This document shows, piece after piece, positions 58,598 through 64,000 of a stretch of 64,000 nt of DNA; position 1 is the stretch's first letter; every line of letters starts with the position of its first letter. Location: NCBI RefSeq assembly GCF_000735525.1, contig NZ_JMPR01000035.1, positions 124,001-188,000 on the forward strand, read 5' to 3'. The position numbers and the translations under genes are program-made. The notes beneath the pieces are model-generated. The model had not been told where the DNA came from and ran no database searches. It worked only from the letters and a program-made list of their open reading frames with translations. This stretch comes from Tatumella ptyseos ATCC 33301. Its GTDB lineage: Bacteria; Pseudomonadota; Gammaproteobacteria; Enterobacterales; Enterobacteriaceae.

Positions 58598-58936
58598 ATG
58601 AGTGGAAAGTATGAGGTCTTTCAGGGGAAAGATCAGCAATATTATTTCCGACTGAAAGCTGCGAATGGTGAAATTATCCTCAGCAGTGAGGGGTACACGA
58701 CGAAGAGCGCGTGTCATCACGGGATTGCTTCGGTTCAGAAACACAGTCCCGATGACCACAATTATCAACACCTGACGGCTAAAAATGGCGAGCCTTATTT
58801 TACGTTGCGTTCGGCAAATCATCAGGTAATCGGACGGAGTGAGCTTTATAGCTCCACGGCCGCGCGGGATAAAGGCATTGAGTCGGTGAAAAAAAACGGG
58901 CCGGGGAGTCCAGTCACTGAACTTCCGGCCCGTTGA
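58598..58936 (+). CDS. YegP-like DUF1508 tandem-repeat protein
   Basis: 112-residue protein made of two DUF1508 repeats (about 1-52 and 53-104), each with the pattern Y..F.LKA.NG..I..SE.Y........GI.SV. E. coli YegP (110 residues) has the same arrangement but lies elsewhere on its chromosome. Small, probably cytoplasmic, of unknown function. AAGGAGCC gives a strong ribosome site. Confidence 0.88.
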   Translation: MSGKYEVFQGKDQQYYFRLKAANGEIILSSEGYTTKSACHHGIASVQKHSPDDHNYQHLTAKNGEPYFTLRSANHQVIGRSELYSSTAARDKGIESVKKNGPGSPVTELPAR

Positions 58937-58946
58937 GCTGCTGAGC

Positions 58947-58966
58947 ATCCCCGGGGTCCCGGGGAT
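58947..58966. terminator. hairpin between convergent yegP homologue and sotB
   Basis: Perfect 9-bp stem ATCCCCGGG/CCCGGGGAT (58947-58955, 58958-58966). It lies in the 34-bp gap between two converging genes; no T-run on either side. Confidence 0.55.
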
Positions 58967-58970
58967 AGTT

Positions 58971-60182
58971 TCAGAAGTTAGAACGTAATTGCGGATATTT
59001 CCGCAGGCTGTAAAGACACCACAGCAGGCTGACGGCACCGAAGGCCGCACCGACATAACCGACCGCGGACATTCCCACATGGGCGCTGACCTGATTACCA
59101 ATCAGCGCGCCGGCACCAATACCGATATTATAAATACCTGACATCAGAGACATGGCTACATCCGTCGCATCCGGGGCCAGAGACAAGACCCTTACCTGCA
59201 TCGCCAGGTTAATCGACATCATCGCTATTCCCCAGACAATACACAGCAGGCTTATTTCACCCGGATGGGTCGCGGTTAGCCACAACAGGCCCATACAGAG
59301 TGTAATGGCTGCGATAGCACCGGCAAGTAACGCGGAAGGCAGTCGTTTACCCAGTGCACTGAACAGCACACTCCCAAAGATCCCCGCGCCTCCGAACAGC
59401 AATAACAGCAGGGTGGTAAAGTTTTCATCCTGGTGGGCTATCTGCTGCATAAAAGGCTCAATATAGCTGTAAGCCGTATAATGCGCAGTCACTACCAGAG
59501 TGACCAGCAAATACATGCTCAGCAGGGCCGGGCGACGACACAGTTCCGGCAGACTTTTCAGGGAGCCGGTGTGTTCGCTGTTCATTTTCGGCAGCAGTCT
59601 GGCCAGCATGATCATCAGTACAAACGAGGCCACCCCGATCAGCCCGAAGGTGGTACGCCAGCCCATGGTCTGACCGATAATCCGTCCCAGCGGTACGCCC
59701 AGAACCATCGCCAGTGCCGTCCCGGTCGCAATCATGCTCAGTGCCTGGGTCTTTTTGCCCGGCGGGGCAATACGGATGGCCAGAGAGGCGTTGATCGACC
59801 AGAAGACCGCATGGGTGATAGCTATCCCGATCCTGGAAACCAGTAAGGTATTAAAGCTCCAGGCGAAGGCGGACAGAATATGACTGGCGATGAAAATCAC
59901 CAGTAAGCCGACCAGCAGGATCCTGCGTTCAATATTGCGGGTCACCAGCATCAGAGGCAACGAAAGCAAGGCCACACACCATGCGTAAATCGTCAGCATG
60001 ATCCCGACATCCGCCGTTTTCATATTGAAGCTGGAAGCTATATCGGACAGGAGTCCCACAGGGACAAATTCCGTGGTATTAAAAATGAAGGCTGCAATAG
60101 CCATCAGAAGAACCCGTAACCAGGCAACTTTCCTGGAGGTGTTAGCCGGGTTTTCATGCATTGTTGGCGAATCTGCTGTCAT
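58971..60182 (-). CDS. sotB: sugar efflux transporter SotB (MFS)
   Basis: Drug:H+ antiporter-1-type major facilitator that exports arabinose, lactose and IPTG-like sugars in E. coli. 403 residues from the ATG at 60182, with 12 hydrophobic helices. Strong match to SotB in [37 protein letters not shown] and [13 protein letters not shown]. Start alternatives: MHENP (later ATG) or an upstream frame beginning at TTG. Single gene. Confidence 0.9.
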   Translation of the reverse strand: MTADSPTMHENPANTSRKVAWLRVLLMAIAAFIFNTTEFVPVGLLSDIASSFNMKTADVGIMLTIYAWCVALLSLPLMLVTRNIERRILLVGLLVIFIASHILSAFAWSFNTLLVSRIGIAITHAVFWSINASLAIRIAPPGKKTQALSMIATGTALAMVLGVPLGRIIGQTMGWRTTFGLIGVASFVLMIMLARLLPKMNSEHTGSLKSLPELCRRPALLSMYLLVTLVVTAHYTAYSYIEPFMQQIAHQDENFTTLLLLLFGGAGIFGSVLFSALGKRLPSALLAGAIAAITLCMGLLWLTATHPGEISLLCIVWGIAMMSINLAMQVRVLSLAPDATDVAMSLMSGIYNIGIGAGALIGNQVSAHVGMSAVGYVGAAFGAVSLLWCLYSLRKYPQLRSNF

Positions 60183-60299
60183 AAAAAATGCTTTTTCCCT
60201 TAGCTGTTGAGTGATCTGCATCACACTATAGAACAATTGTGACGATTTTACCGGGCTGATGAAACCCTTAATTCGGTTGTCTGCTGCAGAAAGAAACGA

Positions 60300-60857
60300 T
60301 TAATCAGTTTTCCGCCACCGCCGGGGAAGCATATTTTGCAGGGCATTATCTTCACGAAGAAATTGGTGCGCGAGAGCCGCCATCGCGTGCAGACCAATCA
60401 GCCAGTAGCCGGAAAGCGCAATGATTTCATGCCAGCGGATAATTTCACGGCTTAGCATGACATCAGGATGCGGTGATTGTGGCATAGGGATCCCAAACAA
60501 CTGCCAGGGGATCCCATGCAGATATCGTGAGGTTATTCCCATCACCGGCAGGCCGATAAACAGCAGATAGAGTGCGCACTGGCCCAGCCAGGAAACCACT
60601 TTATTCAGCCAGTGTAACCGGGGCGTAATTTGTGGTGATTTGAAGACGCATCGCAACGCCAGACGGATAACCATCACCGTTAAAATCAGCACACCGCAAC
60701 TCATATGTGTGCCCGTCAGGATCCTGCCTGGCAGAGACCCCCGGGCCGCCATGGTTCGCAACTCGATGGTGGCATACACAATTACCAGCAGTATCAACGT
60801 TAACCAGTGCAAACGGATTTGCCAGCGGTGGTAACCCCCCTGATAATTTTCGGACAT
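60300..60857 (-). CDS. cytochrome b561
   Basis: Four-helix di-haem inner-membrane cytochrome b of the CybB/YodB type that oxidises quinol. 185 residues. Haem-ligand histidines are in RLHWL (helix 1), GTHMSCGV, RWHEIIALSGYWLIGLHAMAALAHQF. It belongs to the bacterial b561 family; whether cybB, yodB or yceJ is the orthologue cannot be told. Two adjacent ATGs (60860, 60857) are both possible starts. Confidence 0.85.
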   Translation of the reverse strand: MSENYQGGYHRWQIRLHWLTLILLVIVYATIELRTMAARGSLPGRILTGTHMSCGVLILTVMVIRLALRCVFKSPQITPRLHWLNKVVSWLGQCALYLLFIGLPVMGITSRYLHGIPWQLFGIPMPQSPHPDVMLSREIIRWHEIIALSGYWLIGLHAMAALAHQFLREDNALQNMLPRRWRKTD

Positions 60858-60998
60858 CATCTACCCCGCAGATTAAAAAAACCGGGTCCGGTGGATGGGT
60901 ATCTGGCCGGACCACAAAAGAGCAGACAGTATAAGGGAAAACGTGGCGGAAGTTGTCAGTAAACGGGAAGAAGGTTGCAGACAGGGGAAACATCAGAT

Positions 60999-61020
60999 GA
61001 ACGCCCGGGACCGGGCGTTC
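60999..61020 (-). terminator. hairpin downstream of ynfM
   Basis: Perfect 10-bp stem GAACGCCCGG/CCGGGCGTTC with a 2-nt spacer, 15 bp past the ynfM stop. Weak T content. Confidence 0.6.
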
Positions 61021-61035
61021 ACAGGAGGACGGAGA

Positions 61036-62298
61036 TCAGGTGACAGGTTGCAGCCGGCGCATCAGTTTATAACCGACCAGCAGCGCCAGTGATAATAACA
61101 CGGCGATAAATGCGGCCACGCCTGGCCATCCGTAAAGTTTCCAGAATATTCCGCCTGAGGTGCCGGCAATGCTGGACCCTCCGTAATAGCAGAACAGATA
61201 CATGGAAGATGCCTGACCTTTGGCCCGACGGGCACGTATGCCTATCCAGCTGCTGGCAATGGAGTGCGCGGCAAAGAACCCCCCGGTAAACATCAGAAGA
61301 CCGGGCAGGATGAGCCAGACGGATGCAAACAGTGTTAACAGCACACCTGTCAGCATCAGGCCGACACAGCTCAGGAACACCGGTCCGCGACCGAAGCGTG
61401 CGCTCATGGCACCGGCCTTCGGCGAGCTCCAGGAACCCGCCAGATAAACGACAGAGATCAACCCGACAGTGGCCTGACTCATGGAATACGGGGCATGTAA
61501 CAGCCGGTAGCCGATATAGTTAAACAGGGTGACGAAAGCGCCCATCACCAGGAAACCGATAATAAACAGCAGCGGCAGGCCTTTATCACGGAAATGCAGG
61601 CGGAAATTAATGAACAACGCCTTAGGTTTCAGTGGTACAGGACGAAAATGGCGTGAGGCGGGCAGAATTTTGGCAAACATGACCGCGGCGGCCAGTGCAC
61701 AGCAACCGATGGCAAGGATTGCAATTCTCCAGCTGGCGATGTCAGTAATAACTCCGGTTAACAACCGGCCGCTCATCCCCCCGATAGAGTTACCGCTGAT
61801 ATAGAGTCCCATGGAGAAAGCCAGTACTCCGGGGTGCATCTCTTCGCTGAGGTAGGTCATGGCGACGGCGGCCACACCGCTGAGGGATAAACCGAGCAGG
61901 GCTCGCATCACCAGCATCGCGGTCCAGTTGGTCATCAGCGAAGAGGCGATAGTAAAGCAGCCTGCCAGGATCAGTGCACCGACCATCATTTTTTTTCTGC
62001 CTACGGCATCTGAAATCGGCCCGGTGATCAACAGACCGAGAGCCATACAGGCGGTAGAGACAGAGAGCGATACGCTACTCATGGCCGGAGTGATATCAAA
62101 ATGATGGGAAAGCACCGGAAGTATCGGCTGAACACAATAGAGCTGGGCAAAAGTGGCAAGACCGGCAGAAAACAGGGCGAGGGTGACCTGCAGGAAGGCC
62201 CGGGTACCGCGTGTAATATAGGGGGATTTACTTCGCGGTTGGGCAGGGCTCTCTTCTTCCGCTAACGGAAGCGTCGTCGCCCGGGACGTACTGTTCAT
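61036..62298 (-). CDS. ynfM: MFS transporter YnfM
   Basis: 12-helix major facilitator of the drug:H+ antiporter type, 420 residues (E. coli YnfM 417). In E. coli it is linked to arabinose efflux and acid conditions, but the substrate is not well defined. Motif A-like GPISDAVGRKKMM lies after helix 2, and GNSIGGMSGRLLTG in helix 5 is typical of efflux members. Divergent from ynfL, which probably regulates it. Confidence 0.92.
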   Translation of the reverse strand: MNSTSRATTLPLAEEESPAQPRSKSPYITRGTRAFLQVTLALFSAGLATFAQLYCVQPILPVLSHHFDITPAMSSVSLSVSTACMALGLLITGPISDAVGRKKMMVGALILAGCFTIASSLMTNWTAMLVMRALLGLSLSGVAAVAMTYLSEEMHPGVLAFSMGLYISGNSIGGMSGRLLTGVITDIASWRIAILAIGCCALAAAVMFAKILPASRHFRPVPLKPKALFINFRLHFRDKGLPLLFIIGFLVMGAFVTLFNYIGYRLLHAPYSMSQATVGLISVVYLAGSWSSPKAGAMSARFGRGPVFLSCVGLMLTGVLLTLFASVWLILPGLLMFTGGFFAAHSIASSWIGIRARRAKGQASSMYLFCYYGGSSIAGTSGGIFWKLYGWPGVAAFIAVLLSLALLVGYKLMRRLQPVT

Positions 62299-62390
62299 GA
62301 AAGATCCTCTGTTATTCAGGTGCGGATACTCTAGGAAACAGCAAATAAGTTGTCTAATATATTAATAATCTCAAATAAGATGATTTAAAT

Positions 62391-63281
62391 ATGAATATTG
62401 AGTTAAGGCATCTGCGCTACTTTATTGCGGTAGCGGAAGAACTGCACTTCGGGCGTGCAGCATTGCGGCTGAATATCTCTCAGCCGCCGCTCAGTCAGCA
62501 GATCCGTCAGCTTGAAGAAGCCGTGGATGCCTGTCTTTTCGTCCGAAATAATCGACGGGTAGAACTGACGACCGCAGGTGAACAGTTTCTGACCGATGCC
62601 AGGGCCATCCTGTTGCAGGTGGATCAGGCCAGCGAGCGCGCCTCCCGACTGCATTACGGCGACAGCGGGGAATTACGTATCGGTTTTACCTCCTCTGCAC
62701 CGCTGATTAAGCAAATACCGGACGTTGTCTACCGGTTTCGGCGGCGTTATCCGGATGTGCATCTTCACCTGCAGGACAGAAACAGCCGGCAGTTGCTGAC
62801 CCCGCTGCAGGAAGGGCGGATTGATCTGGCGATCATGCGTAATACTCCGTTGCCGGATGACCTTCAGTACCGCTTATTACAGACCGAAACGATGTGTGCC
62901 GTGGTGCATAAAGATCACCCGCTGGCCGGTGAACGAAAAATATCCCTGCAGCAATTACGGGATGAGTCGTTTATCTTCTTCGACCACCAGGGCGGGACGG
63001 CGTTGTACAGTGAGATCCTTGGGCTGCTGCAACGTTATGAGGTTACTCCGAATATCACGCTGGAAGTCGGGGACGCGATGGCAATCCTCGGGCTGGTGGC
63101 GACCGGGCTTGGTGTCTCTATTTTACCGAGGTCTTTCCGCCGGGCCAGGCTCAGTGAAGTCGTCTGGCTGGAGCTGACCGAAACGGATGCCCGTTCCGAA
63201 TTATGGATGGTCTGGTCCGCTCACCGACAGGTAACGGCGCCGTTGCGTCATATGCTGGAGTTGCTGGCGACCCTGTCCTGA
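62391..63281 (+). CDS. ynfL: LysR-type regulator YnfL
   Basis: 296-residue LysR-family regulator (E. coli 297), probable controller of the divergent ynfM. N-terminal winged HTH (IELRHLRYFIAVAEELHFGRAALRLNISQPPLSQQIRQLE) and effector domain (about 90-290). The intergenic region is 92 bp and AT-rich; no ribosome site stronger than AAGATGA is visible. Gene order mlc-ynfL-ynfM matches E. coli. Confidence 0.93.
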   Translation: MNIELRHLRYFIAVAEELHFGRAALRLNISQPPLSQQIRQLEEAVDACLFVRNNRRVELTTAGEQFLTDARAILLQVDQASERASRLHYGDSGELRIGFTSSAPLIKQIPDVVYRFRRRYPDVHLHLQDRNSRQLLTPLQEGRIDLAIMRNTPLPDDLQYRLLQTETMCAVVHKDHPLAGERKISLQQLRDESFIFFDHQGGTALYSEILGLLQRYEVTPNITLEVGDAMAILGLVATGLGVSILPRSFRRARLSEVVWLELTETDARSELWMVWSAHRQVTAPLRHMLELLATLS

Positions 63282-63394
63282 AATAATCTTGCGTGAAGTC
63301 AATCACATTTCCTTATTTGTCGCCATCGTCCCTTTGGTAAATCCCCCATAATCACTCTGATTTAGCGGGTAACTGAAAAACAGGGAGGCAGCGA

Positions 63395-64000
63395 GTGTAC
63401 GCAGCACATCAGCCAGGACACACCGACCTGATCCGGCAGGTCAATGCCGGGACAGTCTATCGCCTGATTGACTGTTACGGTCCGGTCTCCAGGATCGCAC
63501 TGTCACGTCTTTCCCTGCTGGCTCCGGCCAGTATTACTAAAATTATCCGCGAAATGCTTGAGGCCCGGCTGGTTCGTGAATGCGGGCTTAATGAACCGGG
63601 ACTGCGGGGGCGACCGGCAACCGGCCTGGTGCTGGATTGTGCAACCTGGCATTTTCTGGTGTTACGTATGACGGGGCGTTTTCTGTATATTACGCTGCGT
63701 GATCTCAGCGGGCATGAGGTGGCAGGCTCACAACAGGATCTGCCGGCGGATCCCGCCACCTGTATTCCCGATTATCTCTCAGAAGTTGTCGGGGACTTTT
63801 TTTCCCGCTATAACGCGCTAACCGAACGCCTGACAGCAATCACACTTATTCTGCCGGGGGTGATTGATGCTGCCAGCGGCACAGTGCACCGCATACCTTA
63901 TTATCACGCAAGAGATATTCCGCTGGCGCAAAGTCTGCATCAGCGGACAGGGCTCACTATTTATGTACAGCAGGATCTGAAGGCCAGTCTGCTGGCTGAA
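63395..64000 (+). CDS. mlc: ROK-family glucose repressor Mlc, 3'-truncated by window edge
   Basis: Global repressor of PTS glucose genes (ptsG, manXYZ, malT), inactivated by binding dephosphorylated EIICB(Glc). The first 202 codons are visible of about 406. Start is GTG with GGGAGG 7 bp upstream. The HTH (NAGTVYRLIDCYGPVSRIALSRLSLLAPASITKIIREMLEA) and beginning of the ROK domain match E. coli Mlc closely. The zinc and ROK signatures lie beyond the window. Confidence 0.93.
   Translation, partial: MYAAHQPGHTDLIRQVNAGTVYRLIDCYGPVSRIALSRLSLLAPASITKIIREMLEARLVRECGLNEPGLRGRPATGLVLDCATWHFLVLRMTGRFLYITLRDLSGHEVAGSQQDLPADPATCIPDYLSEVVGDFFSRYNALTERLTAITLILPGVIDAASGTVHRIPYYHARDIPLAQSLHQRTGLTIYVQQDLKASLLAE

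Overview
The window is a stretch of enterobacterial chromosome. Gene content, protein lengths and order follow Escherichia coli closely: topA-cysB-ymiA-ribA-pgpB-lapAB-pyrF-yciH-osmB-rnb, yciW-fabI-sap, psp-ycjXF-tyrR-tpx, mppA-zntB-fnrS-ttcA, ydbJ-ldhA-ydbH-ynbE-azoR-hrpA, ydgD-ydgU-asr, rstBA-ydgI-ydgH-uspE-fnr, ynfM-ynfL-mlc. Several E. coli neighbours are absent at the expected place (acnA, pspE, ydbL, folM/ydgC, tus, ogt, mdtIJ). A member of Enterobacterales outside the Escherichia group, perhaps Erwiniaceae, fits best; the species cannot be fixed from the sequence alone. There are no rRNA or tRNA genes and no CRISPR array.

Layout. 1-8.7 kb: DNA topology, cysteine regulation, riboflavin, phospholipid/LPS assembly and pyrimidine genes. 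8.7-15.3 kb: RNase II, a YdeP-type molybdo-oxidoreductase with a divergent LysR regulator, and YciW. 15.4-22.7 kb: fabI and the sap ABC transporter operon, split here between sapB and sapC by a 1-kb insert with an opposite-strand lipoprotein gene. 22.9-29.8 kb: the phage-shock module with a clear sigma-54 promoter, IHF-like site and paired upstream activator sites, running into ycjXF and tyrR. 29.9-41.3 kb: tpx, mppA, zntB, the FNR-activated small RNA FnrS, ttcA, ldhA, the YdbH/YnbE lipid-transport pair and azoR. 41.5-45.4 kb: hrpA.

The most unusual region is 45482-47197. A 1,706-bp element (45487-47192) has 38-bp Tn3-family-type terminal inverted repeats and a perfect 5-bp target duplication (TTTAC). 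It has no transposase. It carries a translationally coupled pair of uncharacterised genes, a fragment strongly resembling the 5' part of the ColE1/pMB1 RNA I/RNA II replication region, and a third, internal copy of the 38-bp repeat. It sits exactly at the stop codon of ydgD. The simplest reading is a non-autonomous Tn3-derived element that captured a piece of a ColE1-type plasmid plus cargo.

47.2-52.4 kb is an acid/envelope-stress block on the minus strand: rstA-rstB coupled to an M32 carboxypeptidase, then asr (with a near-consensus RstA box and three 60-bp tandem repeats), the 26-residue membrane peptide YdgU and the protease YdgD. 52.5-64 kb holds an amino-acid antiporter, ydgH, uspE, fnr, a yegP homologue, efflux pumps SotB and YnfM, a cytochrome b561, the LysR regulator YnfL and the start of mlc. 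FNR and its small RNA FnrS are thus both encoded here, as are RstA and its expected target asr.
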